The notes under the pieces were generated by a model, which was given only the letters and a program-made list of their open reading frames with translations, searched no databases and was not told the origin of the DNA. A program made the translations under genes and the position numbers. A stretch of 17,559 bases of DNA from Holophagaceae bacterium (GTDB lineage: Bacteria; Acidobacteriota; Holophagae; Holophagales; Holophagaceae), in NCBI GenBank assembly GCA_025353305.1, contig JANXQX010000101.1, positions 1 through 17,559 of the forward strand, given 5' to 3'. Shown piece by piece: positions 1-8,509 of this stretch (position 1 is the stretch's first letter; each line of letters begins with the position of its first letter).

Positions 1-795
1 GAAGACTGTGCCTATTGCCCCCAGAGCGCCCGGTACAACACCGGCCTTAAAGTAGAACCCCTGAAGGATGTGAAGTCAGTTTTGGACGGGGCCGCGTTAG
101 CCAAGGCCAACGGATCCACCCGCTACTGCATGGGCGCCGCCTGGCGCGAAGTCAAGGACGACCGGAATTTCGATGCGGTGCTCGACATGGTCCGCGGCGT
201 ATCCGGCATGGGCATGGAAGTCTGCGTGACGCTCGGCATGCTCAACGCGTCCCAGGCCAAGCGGCTCAAGGAGGCCGGCTGCAAGGTCTACAACCACAAC
301 ATCGACAGCTCCAAGGATTTCTACGAAACCATCATCTCCACGCGCAAGTTCGAGGAGCGGCTGGAGACCATCGCTGCGGTGCGCGAGGCCGAACTTGAAG
401 TCTGCTGCGGTGGGATCGTGGGCATGGGCGAGACCATCGACCACCGTGTTCATTTCCTGCATGAACTCACCGAAATGGATCCCGTTCCCGAGAGCATTCC
501 CATCAACCATCTCGTGCCCGTGGAAGGCACGCCCCTGGCGGATCTTCCGCCGGTGCCGCCCCTGGAGTTCATACGCATGATCGCCACGGCGCGGATCCTT
601 TTCCCCAAGAGCCGCATCCGTCTCAGCGCCGGACGCACCGCCATGAGCGATGAAATGCAGGCCCTGGCCTTTTTCGCGGGCGCCAACAGCCTGTTCACCG
701 GCGATAAGCTGCTGACCACACCCAACCCTGGCGAGTCCCATGACCACAGCCTCCTGGAGGCCCTGGGAATGCGGATCGAGGGCGCGGCCGTATAA
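1..795 (+). CDS. bioB: Biotin synthase, 5'-truncated by window edge
   Basis: Radical-SAM iron-sulfur enzyme that inserts sulfur into dethiobiotin in the last step of biotin synthesis. The frame is open from base 1 and begins EDCAYCPQS, which contains the last two cysteines of the CxxxCxxC cluster motif; the first cysteine and about 50 upstream residues lie outside the window. Other family hallmarks are YNHNIDSS, the segment FYETIISTRKFEERL, VCCGGIVGMGET, RLSAGR (its Arg is a ligand of the second cluster in characterised BioB) and GANSLFTGDKLLTTPNP. The stop is TAA at 793-795. No other biotin gene is visible, so operon membership cannot be judged. The 92-base gap to valS shows no clear terminator. 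Confidence 0.97.
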   Translation, partial: EDCAYCPQSARYNTGLKVEPLKDVKSVLDGAALAKANGSTRYCMGAAWREVKDDRNFDAVLDMVRGVSGMGMEVCVTLGMLNASQAKRLKEAGCKVYNHNIDSSKDFYETIISTRKFEERLETIAAVREAELEVCCGGIVGMGETIDHRVHFLHELTEMDPVPESIPINHLVPVEGTPLADLPPVPPLEFIRMIATARILFPKSRIRLSAGRTAMSDEMQALAFFAGANSLFTGDKLLTTPNPGESHDHSLLEALGMRIEGAAV

Positions 796-887
796 ACCAC
801 CCCACTGAGCCAGGCCGAGAAAGGTTCCTCCTCCGCTTCCCTCCGTGCAGTCGCTTTTCAGCTTCATTTGATGGTTAGGAACACCCG

Positions 888-3503
888 ATGCGTGAAATGG
901 ACAAAGCCTTCGATTTCAAGACCGCGCAGGCGCGCTGGTACGCGACCTGGGAGGCCGCGGGCGTTTTCAGGGCCAGTCCCGCCAGCGGCAAGACTCCCTT
1001 TTCCATGTCCCTGCCGCCACCGAACATCACAGGCAATCTGCACATGGGCCACGCGCTGGCCTATTCACTTCCGGATGTGATGGCGCGCCTCAAACGGGCC
1101 CAGGGGTTCGATGTGGCCTGGATACCTGGGGTGGACCACGCGGGCATCGCCACGCAGATTATCGTGGAACGCCAATTGAAGGCTGAAGGCACTGATCGCC
1201 ACGCCTTGGGCCGTGAAAAATTCCTGGAACGGATCTGGGCCTGGAAGGAACAGAACCAGCTCGATATCGAAAACCAGTTGCGGCGCCTGGGCGTCAGCGT
1301 GGACTGGACCCGCAAGCGCTTCACCATGGATCCGGACCTGAACCGCGCCGTGCGGAAAGTGTTCGTGGAGGCCTACCGCCAGGGCCGCATCTACCGCGGT
1401 CCCCGCATGATCCAGTGGGATCCCGTTTCGCGCACGGCCCTCAGCGATCTCGAAGTGAAACATGTCGAGAAAAATGGCCATCTTTGGCACATCAACTACC
1501 CCTTCGCCGATGGCAGCGGCCACCTGACCGTTGCCACTACCCGGCCCGAGACGATGCTCGGCGACACTGCCGTGGCGGTGCATCCCGAGGACGACCGCTA
1601 CACGCACATCGTCGGGAAGATGGTGCTACTGCCCCTCACCGACCGGGAGATTCCTGTCGTCGCCGATGCTTTCGTGGAGCGGGACTTCGGCACCGGCTGC
1701 GTGAAACTCACGCCGGCCCACGATCCCAACGACCATGCCGCGGGGTTGCGGCTGCGGCTTCCCTCCATCACCGTCATCGGCTTCGATGCCAAGATGACCC
1801 CGGACGCTGGCGTGGCCTACGCCGGCCTGGACCGCTTCGAGTGCCGCAAGAAAGTAGTGGCGGAATTGGAGGCCCAGGGCCTGCTCGCCAAGATCCAGAC
1901 CCATATCTCCCAGGTGGCGGTGTCCGACCGCACCGGCGCCGTGCTCGAACCGCTGGTCTCTGAGCAGTGGTTCATGGATGTGAAGGACGCGGCACAACAA
2001 GCGCTGCAGGCCGTCCGCGATGGCCGCATCACCTTCACGCCGGAACATCACGTGGCGGTATGGGAACACTGGCTCACCAACATCCAGGACTGGTGCATTT
2101 CGCGCCAGCTGGTCTGGGGACATCGCATCCCGGCGTGGACCTGCGGGGCCTGCGGGCATCTGCATGTGGAGCTGGAAGAACCCTCCGCGTGTCTCGAATG
2201 CGGATCCACAAAACTCGAGCAGGATCCCGACACGCTGGACACATGGTTCTCCTCGGCGCTTTGGCCCTTCAGCATCCTGGGCTGGCCCGATGAAACCGGG
2301 GATCTCAAGCGCTACTACCCCAACGACCTGATGTGCACCAGCTACGACATCATCTTTTTCTGGGTGGCGCGCATGGTGATGAGTGGTCTCGCCTGGACCG
2401 ACCAGGTTCCCTTCAGGAAGGTCTACTTCAACAGCCTGGTGCGTGATGCCTCTGGCGCGAAAATGTCGAAGTCCAAAGGCAACGTGATCGATCCGCTGGC
2501 AGTCATGGACGAGTTCGGCACGGACGCCCTGCGCTTCACACTCATCTCCATGTCAGCGCCGGGCACTGATATCGCGCTCTCTACGAATCGCCTGGAGTCG
2601 AGCCGCAATTTCTGCAACAAGCTCTGGAACGCCGCCCGCTTCGTGCAGATCAATTTGACGGATGACGTGACGTTGGCCGTGGAACCCGAGTTGGGCGAGG
2701 CGGAATACTGGATACTCCGCCGCCTGCGCGACACCTTGAAACAGACCACCGAAGCCCTGGAAGCCTTCCGTTTCCACGAAGCCGCGGACCTGCTCTACCA
2801 CCTGGTCTGGGATGATTTCTGCGCCACGTACATCGAGCTCGCCAAGGTCAATCTGATGAACGGCACCGCGGGCCAGAAGGCGGCCATCCTGCATTTCCTG
2901 GACATCCTACTGCGGGCGCTGCAGCCGATGGTCCCCTTCGTCGCCGAAGAGATTCATGAAGCGGTGCTGGCGGATCGCTTGCCACCGGGCGAATCCAGGC
3001 TGCTGGCGGAACGGGCCTGGCCGTTGGATCATCCGCTGCTCGCCAGGCACGGTGGCAACGCCACCCTGATCCCCCGGTTCCAGGACATCCTCAGCGCTTT
3101 CCTTCGCCTGAAGGCGGAGAACGGCGTGGATCCGGCCAAGCGCGTGCCCGCGTTCTGCACCGCAATGGAATTGCAACCCTTCAGCGATGCGCTCAAGACC
3201 ATCGCCCGGCTCGAAAGCATCGAATTCATGAGTGGGGATCTGGCCGCGCCGACCCGCACGGTGGGCGTGGTGAGCGGCGGCACCATTGCGCTCGAACTTG
3301 CAGGCTTGAAGGATCCCGTGGCCGAAAAAGCCAAGCTCGAGATCGAGCGCGCCAAGCTCCTGAAAGAACTGGAGCCTCTGCGGGCGCGCCTTGCCGACGA
3401 GAGCTTCGTCACCAAGGCCCCTGAAGCCGCCGTGGCCAAGCTGCGCGGCCAGGCGGTCGAAAAAGAAGCCCGGCTGAAACAGATTGTTTCGTTGCTGGGA
3501 TAG
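888..3503 (+). CDS. valS: Valyl-tRNA synthetase
   Basis: Class I aminoacyl-tRNA synthetase that charges tRNA-Val in the cytoplasm. The 871 residues are close to the shorter bacterial ValRS length. In order: HMGH (residues 52-55) after PPPNITGN is the HIGH motif; TTRPETMLGD (about 217-226) belongs to the CP1 editing domain that clears mischarged Thr-tRNA; four cysteines at 419, 422, 435 and 438 form a zinc ribbon insert; KMSKS (525-529) is the second ATP-binding signature; the last roughly 65 residues are the charged coiled-coil arm typical of ValRS. The ATG at 888 has a TAGGA motif seven bases upstream (876-880); a second in-frame ATG at 897 is possible but less well placed. No T-box leader is seen upstream. 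Confidence 0.98.
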   Translation: MREMDKAFDFKTAQARWYATWEAAGVFRASPASGKTPFSMSLPPPNITGNLHMGHALAYSLPDVMARLKRAQGFDVAWIPGVDHAGIATQIIVERQLKAEGTDRHALGREKFLERIWAWKEQNQLDIENQLRRLGVSVDWTRKRFTMDPDLNRAVRKVFVEAYRQGRIYRGPRMIQWDPVSRTALSDLEVKHVEKNGHLWHINYPFADGSGHLTVATTRPETMLGDTAVAVHPEDDRYTHIVGKMVLLPLTDREIPVVADAFVERDFGTGCVKLTPAHDPNDHAAGLRLRLPSITVIGFDAKMTPDAGVAYAGLDRFECRKKVVAELEAQGLLAKIQTHISQVAVSDRTGAVLEPLVSEQWFMDVKDAAQQALQAVRDGRITFTPEHHVAVWEHWLTNIQDWCISRQLVWGHRIPAWTCGACGHLHVELEEPSACLECGSTKLEQDPDTLDTWFSSALWPFSILGWPDETGDLKRYYPNDLMCTSYDIIFFWVARMVMSGLAWTDQVPFRKVYFNSLVRDASGAKMSKSKGNVIDPLAVMDEFGTDALRFTLISMSAPGTDIALSTNRLESSRNFCNKLWNAARFVQINLTDDVTLAVEPELGEAEYWILRRLRDTLKQTTEALEAFRFHEAADLLYHLVWDDFCATYIELAKVNLMNGTAGQKAAILHFLDILLRALQPMVPFVAEEIHEAVLADRLPPGESRLLAERAWPLDHPLLARHGGNATLIPRFQDILSAFLRLKAENGVDPAKRVPAFCTAMELQPFSDALKTIARLESIEFMSGDLAAPTRTVGVVSGGTIALELAGLKDPVAEKAKLEIERAKLLKELEPLRARLADESFVTKAPEAAVAKLRGQAVEKEARLKQIVSLLG

Positions 3504-3514
3504 AGAAGAACACT

Positions 3515-3600
3515 CGCAGGGAGCGCAGAAAAAGCAGAGGTTCGCAGAAGGTTTTCTATGAGAACCTCTGCCCCCTCCGCGCGCCTCTGCGATTGTTTTT
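3515..3600. repeat. GCAGAG-rich hairpin repeat, possible valS terminator
   Basis: This lies 12 bases after the valS stop. It contains a perfect 10-base inverted repeat, GCAGAGGTTC at 3534-3543 and GAACCTCTGC at 3562-3571, with an 18-base loop. Around it are further copies of the same theme (CGCAGGGAGCGCAGAA on the left, GCGCCTCTGCG on the right). A short T run (3596-3600) ends the block. It could end valS transcription, but the T run is about 25 bases from the hairpin, so a simple intrinsic terminator is doubtful. The iterated GCAGAG/CTCTGC theme looks like a dispersed intergenic repeat. Confidence 0.55.
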
Positions 3601-3645
3601 CCGACCGCGCCCCCTGAAAACACCGGCCCACGCTACCCTGGATCA

Positions 3646-4071
3646 ATGTTGAAAATCTACTACGCCGGCATGGACATCGACGCACCCTGTGGGCGCTGCA
3701 AGCAGGAGACGCGGCACCACGTGATGACGCTCACCAATGGGGTGCCCGACAATCTGATCTGCGCGAATTGCAAATCCGTGCATAAATTCAGGCCCGAGCG
3801 GACCCGGGCAGATCTAACGCCTCGCGTGTCGCGCGGCTCTGCGAGCGGTGGTCTGAAACCCCGGGCCACCACTTCATCCTCGCGCTTCCAGGAACTCATG
3901 ACCCAGGAACAGGCCGGCAGCGTCGCCAAGCCGTACACGGTGCAGTCCCGCTGGGATGAGGGTGACTGGATGGATCACCCGAGTTTCGGGCTGGGGAAGG
4001 TGCAGAAACGCCTGGCCAAGAAAGTCGATGTGCTCTTCCGGGATGGTTTGAAAACGCTTATCAGTGCGTGA
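3646..4071 (+). CDS. Small zinc-ribbon protein with UvrD-tail-like C-terminus
   Basis: I do not recognise a named gene here. The 141-residue protein begins with a short domain carrying two CxxC pairs (Cys15/18 and Cys39/42), the layout of a zinc ribbon that could bind nucleic acid or protein. The middle, about residues 50-85, is rich in Arg, Ser and Thr and probably disordered. The end (about 102-141) reads DWMDHPSFGLGKVQKR followed by VDVLFRDGLKTLIS. That resembles the small beta-barrel at the C-terminus of UvrD/PcrA helicases (H..FG.G.V...V.F..G.K.L), which binds RNA polymerase in those proteins. Its TGA overlaps the GTG of the exonuclease gene, implying translational coupling. A DNA-repair or transcription-linked role is inference only. 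The ribosome binding site is weak. Confidence 0.8.
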   Translation: MLKIYYAGMDIDAPCGRCKQETRHHVMTLTNGVPDNLICANCKSVHKFRPERTRADLTPRVSRGSASGGLKPRATTSSSRFQELMTQEQAGSVAKPYTVQSRWDEGDWMDHPSFGLGKVQKRLAKKVDVLFRDGLKTLISA

Positions 4072-4727
4072 CCCCCTTCATGGATGCGTCTGAAGAACCA
4101 CTGCTGTTCTCCGAGGAGCCACAGTCCCTGCGGTCGGTTCGGTTCGCCATTGTGGACCTCGAGACCACGGGCGGCAGCCCAAAAGCTTTCTGGGACAAGC
4201 AGGAACGCTTTCACTCGGCATCTGAAATCACGGATGTCGGTATCGTGAAAATGTGCGGGCCGGTCATCGAAGGCGGCTTCGAGATGCTTTCGGCCATCGA
4301 GGGCGACTACCCTCCGGTCATCCAGCGGCTCACGGGCATCACCCCCGCGATGCTTATCGGTGCCCAGCCCTGGGAGCGCGTGGCCTTGCGGCTTTTCGGT
4401 GAATTGGAAGGACGTGTGTGGGTGGCCCATCACGCGCCCTTTGATGGCTCTTTTCTGAAGGCGTGGCTGCCCCAAGGGCTCTGGCATCGCCATCGGCTCA
4501 TTTGCACCCGGCTGCTTGCCAAGGCGCTCATCCCTGAAGCCAAAGGCAGGGCGCTGCATCAGCTTTGCCAACTTCTGAACATCCATAACCGCCGCGCCCA
4601 TCGCGCCCTGCCGGACGCCGAGGCCACCGCAGAATTGATGCAGCACCTGCTCTCCCGCGCCGAAGACCAGGGCCTGGACGCCGAGGCCTTCCTGAAGCTC
4701 GGAGACGTTTCCTGGACCAAGCTTTGA
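4068..4727 (+). CDS. DEDDh 3'-5' exonuclease, DnaQ/PolC-epsilon type
   Basis: Exonuclease-fold protein of 219 residues with all DEDDh catalytic positions in place: Asp30 and Glu32 in VDLETTG (Exo I), Asp126 in VAHHAPFD (Exo II), and His178 and Asp183 in HRALPDA (Exo III). Such proteins remove nucleotides from DNA or RNA 3' ends using two metal ions. They serve as proofreading subunits or stand-alone repair or RNA-processing nucleases. There is no polymerase or UvrC-like domain, so this is a stand-alone exonuclease. An extra stretch between Exo I and the next strand (about residues 37-54) is longer than usual. The GTG at 4068 overlaps the previous stop codon (GTGA); an in-frame ATG at 4080 is the alternative start. 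Substrate unknown. Confidence 0.88.
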   Translation: MTPFMDASEEPLLFSEEPQSLRSVRFAIVDLETTGGSPKAFWDKQERFHSASEITDVGIVKMCGPVIEGGFEMLSAIEGDYPPVIQRLTGITPAMLIGAQPWERVALRLFGELEGRVWVAHHAPFDGSFLKAWLPQGLWHRHRLICTRLLAKALIPEAKGRALHQLCQLLNIHNRRAHRALPDAEATAELMQHLLSRAEDQGLDAEAFLKLGDVSWTKL

Positions 4728-4750
4728 TGCGAATCACGGCAGGCTATTGG

Positions 4751-4779
4751 TTCGAGTGCGGGCGGGGAACGACTACACT
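4751..4779 (+). promoter_or_regulatory. Weak candidate promoter for the MFS gene
   Basis: A TACACT box (4774-4779, four of six matches to the sigma-70 -10 consensus) lies 31 bases before the chosen ATG. A poor -35 match (TTCGAG, 4751-4756) stands 17 bases upstream of it. The position is sensible because the previous gene ends at 4727. The -35 match is weak, so this is tentative. Confidence 0.25.
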
Positions 4780-4809
4780 CAAGACATCCCCTGTTTAAGG
4801 ACTTCCGTT

Positions 4810-6123
4810 ATGAATGATGCCGTAATGGCCCCGACAGCCGCTTCCCGCCCAGCCCCTCCGGGGCTCATGCGCTGGAGCATCCTGATCCTCATCAGCCTGG
4901 CTCTGTTCGGGAACTACTACGCCTACGATTCCATCGGACCTGTAGCCGATAACCTTCAGCGCCTGCTCCACTACACCGATACCCAGATCGGCACCCTCAA
5001 TGCCATCTACAGCTTCCCGAACATCATCATGGTGCTGGTGGGCGGCATCATCGTGGACCGCATCGGCACCCGGCTTGCAACGGTGGTGTTCTCGATCATC
5101 TGCCTCGTCGGCGCCATCGTCACCGCCATCTCCCCTTCCTTCACGGTGATGGCCATCGGGAGGCTGTTGTTCGGTCTCGGCGCCGAGTCCATGATCGTGG
5201 CGGTCACGGTGGCCATCGGCCAGTGGTTCGTGGGAAGGCAACTGGGCTTCGCCTTCGGCATCAACCTGAGCCTCTGCCGGGCAGGGTCCATGGCGGCCGA
5301 CTTTTCCCCCACCTGGGCCCGGCGTTTCTACGAGCAGGGCTGGCAGCAGCCCTTGTGGCTGGCGGCCTTCATGGCCCTCACGGCGGTGGTGGCCTCCTTC
5401 GCTTACTACCTTTTGGAACGGCATTCGGAAAAACGCTACGAATTGGAAGCTGCGCCGCCGCCGGACCGCATCGTCTGGAGCGATCTCTGGAAATTCGACC
5501 GCTCCTACTGGTACGTCGTGGGCCTCTGCGTGACCTTCTACTCGGTCATCCTGCCCTTCCGCAGCACCTTCTCCATCAAGTACTTCCAGCATGCCCACAA
5601 TCTCTCACTGGAAGCGGCCGGCGCCTTGAATGGTTACGTGTTCTTGGCGGCCATTTTCGCGACGCCTTTATTCGGCCATCTTGTGGATAAGGTGGGGCAC
5701 CGTGCCTTGTTCATGGCAGGGGGAACCTTCCTTTTGTTCGCGGTCTTTCCTTTATTGGGTTACTCCCACGCCAACTTGTGGGTCTCTACGGTCCTCTTGG
5801 GGATTTCCTTTTCGTTGGTGCCGGCGGTGCTCTGGCCCGCGGTGCCCTACCTCGTGGCCCCCAACCGCCTTGGAACGGCCTATGGACTCATGACCATGCT
5901 GCAGAACATCGGCCTGATGGTGTTCAATCTGGTGGCGGGGAGCCTCAACGATGCAGCCCACGCAGGCGCGGGAAATCCGAGGGGCTACCTGCCCATGCTC
6001 TGGATGTTCGCGGTGCTGAGCCTCTTCGGGTTCGTCTTCGCGGCAGCCTTGCGCAAACGGGAGACCGGTCCCGATGGGCATCACCTGGAGCGCCCCCAAC
6101 CCCGCGCCAAGATTCTGGCCTGA
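4810..6123 (+). CDS. MFS transporter, MFSD1-like
   Basis: Twelve-helix major facilitator of 437 residues. The first helix region, LFGNYYAYDSIGPV, is followed by a segment resembling the one before helix 2 of animal MFSD1 (GTLNAIYSFPNIIMVLVGG). The A-motif equivalent GGIIVDRIGTR lies between helices 2 and 3, and a related GHLVDKVGHR lies in the second half, as expected for the two-fold MFS repeat. A hydrophilic loop rich in charged residues (about 204-228) separates the halves. MFSD1 in animals is a lysosomal dipeptide transporter; the substrate of bacterial relatives is not something I can state. The ATG at 4810 has TAAGGA at 4796-4801, eight bases upstream, which is much better than the in-frame GTG at 4747. 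It appears monocistronic and convergent with the next gene, 45 bases away. Confidence 0.9.
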   Translation: MNDAVMAPTAASRPAPPGLMRWSILILISLALFGNYYAYDSIGPVADNLQRLLHYTDTQIGTLNAIYSFPNIIMVLVGGIIVDRIGTRLATVVFSIICLVGAIVTAISPSFTVMAIGRLLFGLGAESMIVAVTVAIGQWFVGRQLGFAFGINLSLCRAGSMAADFSPTWARRFYEQGWQQPLWLAAFMALTAVVASFAYYLLERHSEKRYELEAAPPPDRIVWSDLWKFDRSYWYVVGLCVTFYSVILPFRSTFSIKYFQHAHNLSLEAAGALNGYVFLAAIFATPLFGHLVDKVGHRALFMAGGTFLLFAVFPLLGYSHANLWVSTVLLGISFSLVPAVLWPAVPYLVAPNRLGTAYGLMTMLQNIGLMVFNLVAGSLNDAAHAGAGNPRGYLPMLWMFAVLSLFGFVFAAALRKRETGPDGHHLERPQPRAKILA

Positions 6124-6168
6124 TATAGAGGCGGTTCGCGGTGGGTAACAGGCTGGCGGGGTTCCGCG

Positions 6169-8445
6169 TTATTCATTCGTTCGGGCAATCCGCCCGGGTT
6201 TCGTACCCGCGCTCTGGTCCAGGCGACTGGCCAGGCCGGGTTGGAGCAGATCTAATTCCAACGCCAATTGCCGCAATTCTTCCGCGCGACCCAGGTTGCG
6301 CAGGGCTTCGGCCCAGGGCTGAAGAATGCGGCCGAAGGGAACATCCATGAACCACCGCATCATCGGCGGCGGGGCCTCCTTCAGGCCCGGTGGAGGTTTC
6401 AAGTAGCGCGGCAGAGCCTCGCGCCAGCCCAGCTCCCACTGGGCCTGGCACCAATCCGAAAGACCTTCCCAATCCTTGTGCGACTGAAGAAATTCAGAAA
6501 TCATGCCGGTGATAAAGATATCCAAGGGACCCGTGCGGAATGGATTCCGTTCTGCAGAAGCGTTTTTCCAAATGGTGAGGCTCCGCAGCAATGAGCCTGG
6601 TTTGGGGTGGGAGGGCACCAAGGCCGCCCAGGTGACCCAGGAATATAGCGGGACAGGATAGAGCGAGCCATTGGTGGGCCAGCGCCTGGCGTCGGCCTCA
6701 AGCCCCGGAAGCTTTTTCCCCGCGGCCTCGGCCCAGAGTTCCCTATCCGGTTTCCAATCCTTGGGGAAGATGGCCGCCGCGCGGGTTTGCATGAAATCCG
6801 CCATCAGCCGCTTCTCCAGACCCGGAGTCTGAGTCCGATTGGTCACTTCGGAAACCCGCTGTTCCCGTGCCTCCGCATGATCCGGATGTGCCTTGATGAA
6901 CGCATCCAGTTCCGCGAGATAGGGCAGGCCTTGAGTGCGCAACAAATCGGACAGGGTCAGAGGCGTGGGCAGTTGACCGCCGCTGGAGAGCATCTCTGAG
7001 CCCCGCAGTAAAACCCATCTCGATGCGCCGCCTTCTCCTTGGTCTTTGAGAGTCCTGGCTTCGAGTTCAGTCAAGTGATCCCATACCAGATCGCGGCCCG
7101 GTTTCCACACATCGAAAGCCGGGTCGCGCTGAAGGTGATTGAAATCCTCTTCCCAATCCGGCTTGCCCTGAATGGCCAAGCGCAATGGCAGCGCCGCCGC
7201 AGGGGGTGGAGCGTCCTTCAAGGCCGGCTGTTTGATTAAGTCCATGAGCGCCCGCTGATCACTTTCGCGGTAAAGCTTCGCAAGGTCGCCGGCAAGGAGA
7301 TTGATCTTGCTGAAGGCCAGCTGCATCCGCCGCCACACACGGCCACTCAAGGCCCGGCATTCTTCAAGCGCATTGAAGGCATCCTGGCGGCGGCCCAGGT
7401 GCAGCAGGGCCTCCACGCGGTAGCGTCCCCAGGCTCCGACCACGGCGGCTCGATGCCCGATAAGGGATCGGTCGGAGTCATCCCCACTGGCCTGGATGAC
7501 GAGGGGCTGAAGCGCCTGGGCCATGGCGGCTTCGGCGATGCGCGCCAAACCCACCCAATCCAAATTGCGCCGGTAGGCCAGCGCCAAGGGCTCGGCGGCT
7601 TCGAGCGGGGGCCAGGGCTGACGCGGTGCCGGCTCCAGGGAAGCCAGCAGAGCCTCCGGGGAATCCGCAGGACCCGCCAGTTCGGTCCACGCGCTCCAAA
7701 GGCGCTCATCACCGGGGCGGGCCTTCAAGGCATTTTCCACCCCGCGCCGCATCTTCACAGTTTGCGGTTGCAGGAGTGAGGACTGTTGGAATCCCTTGGC
7801 GCCTTCATCCAGGCCCACCCGAAACTCGAAATGGTCTTCCCAGCCATCAACTTCCAGCAGGCCCCGGAGGGCCCGGTCCACCTCCCCGAAACGGGCCTGA
7901 TCTTTTTCTGCATCAGGGGTTTTAGTCTCACCTTCCTTCCCTGACGGAATGGCTTCCTCATTCCCGGATGCGAGCGCCGCTTTCAGAGCTTCCGTGAACA
8001 GATCCAGCCAGGCATCACCGTTGTCCGGATGTTCCCGAAGGAAGGCCTCGCGCCGCTCTGACTGGGGTTTCCAGCCTGCGTCCCGCAGGGTCTGGAGCAG
8101 GGATTCCGCCGTGGGTTGCGAGGTCCCGGATGCAACAATTTCGGAAGTGGGTCCCAGGATCGCCCAATGACTTTCACCAGAGGGCCAGCGATGCCGCGAC
8201 CACAGGGCTTTCGATTGGAGGTCATCTAGTTGATAGAAAATGAGTTCGCCTGAGGCCCGTAGCCTGGTCAACGCCGGATCTGACCTCCAGGTACCCTCAT
8301 ACTCCTGGCTTCGGGAAATGAACTGATAGGCGCCAAGGCGAGGCTGAAACCGCTGACGCGATAGCAGCGTCTCCCATGCATCCGGCGCCTGCGCCAGCAA
8401 GCCGGAAGAAAGAAGAATCACGATGGAAGCGCGATGAAGGCCCAT
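6169..8445 (-). CDS. Large exported protein of unknown function, helical repeat-like
   Basis: The protein has 758 residues and I recognise no named family. The N-terminus (MGLHRASIVILLSSGLLAQA, then PDAWE) looks like a signal peptide with cleavage near residue 20, so it should be exported to the periplasm or outer membrane. The rest is soluble, rich in Trp, Leu, Ala and Arg, and predicted by eye to be mostly helical. Segments such as LREHPDNGDAWLDLF and the closing PWAEALRNLGRAEELRQLAL look like degenerate TPR helices. A Glu/Lys/Ser-rich linker lies at about 163-180. The ATG is followed directly by the signal sequence, but no good ribosome binding site precedes it. It is divergent from the small membrane gene at 8510, with 64 bases between the two starts. 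Confidence 0.82.
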   Translation of the reverse strand: MGLHRASIVILLSSGLLAQAPDAWETLLSRQRFQPRLGAYQFISRSQEYEGTWRSDPALTRLRASGELIFYQLDDLQSKALWSRHRWPSGESHWAILGPTSEIVASGTSQPTAESLLQTLRDAGWKPQSERREAFLREHPDNGDAWLDLFTEALKAALASGNEEAIPSGKEGETKTPDAEKDQARFGEVDRALRGLLEVDGWEDHFEFRVGLDEGAKGFQQSSLLQPQTVKMRRGVENALKARPGDERLWSAWTELAGPADSPEALLASLEPAPRQPWPPLEAAEPLALAYRRNLDWVGLARIAEAAMAQALQPLVIQASGDDSDRSLIGHRAAVVGAWGRYRVEALLHLGRRQDAFNALEECRALSGRVWRRMQLAFSKINLLAGDLAKLYRESDQRALMDLIKQPALKDAPPPAAALPLRLAIQGKPDWEEDFNHLQRDPAFDVWKPGRDLVWDHLTELEARTLKDQGEGGASRWVLLRGSEMLSSGGQLPTPLTLSDLLRTQGLPYLAELDAFIKAHPDHAEAREQRVSEVTNRTQTPGLEKRLMADFMQTRAAAIFPKDWKPDRELWAEAAGKKLPGLEADARRWPTNGSLYPVPLYSWVTWAALVPSHPKPGSLLRSLTIWKNASAERNPFRTGPLDIFITGMISEFLQSHKDWEGLSDWCQAQWELGWREALPRYLKPPPGLKEAPPPMMRWFMDVPFGRILQPWAEALRNLGRAEELRQLALELDLLQPGLASRLDQSAGTKPGRIARTNE

Positions 8446-8509
8446 GGTGAATTCATCATGCCGGAACCAAGCCTTTTTGTACGACGGTTGATCGGGCTAA
8501 GCTCTTCAC

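Noticed and set aside
97..867. Minus-strand open frame opposite bioB
   Set aside because: bioB is certain from its motifs; the antisense product is Gly/Ala/His-rich without any domain.
4748..4758. GGTTCGAGTGC, resembling a tRNA T-arm
   Set aside because: No acceptor stem, anticodon arm or D-arm could be matched around it.
4747..4809. Upstream GTG start for the MFS gene
   Set aside because: The ATG at 4810 has a good TAAGGA at proper spacing and begins just before the first membrane helix; the upstream extension overlaps the candidate promoter.
6137..6168. CGCGG/CCGCG pairing between the MFS gene and the convergent exported-protein gene as a terminator
   Set aside because: Only a 5-base stem with a 22-base loop and no T run.
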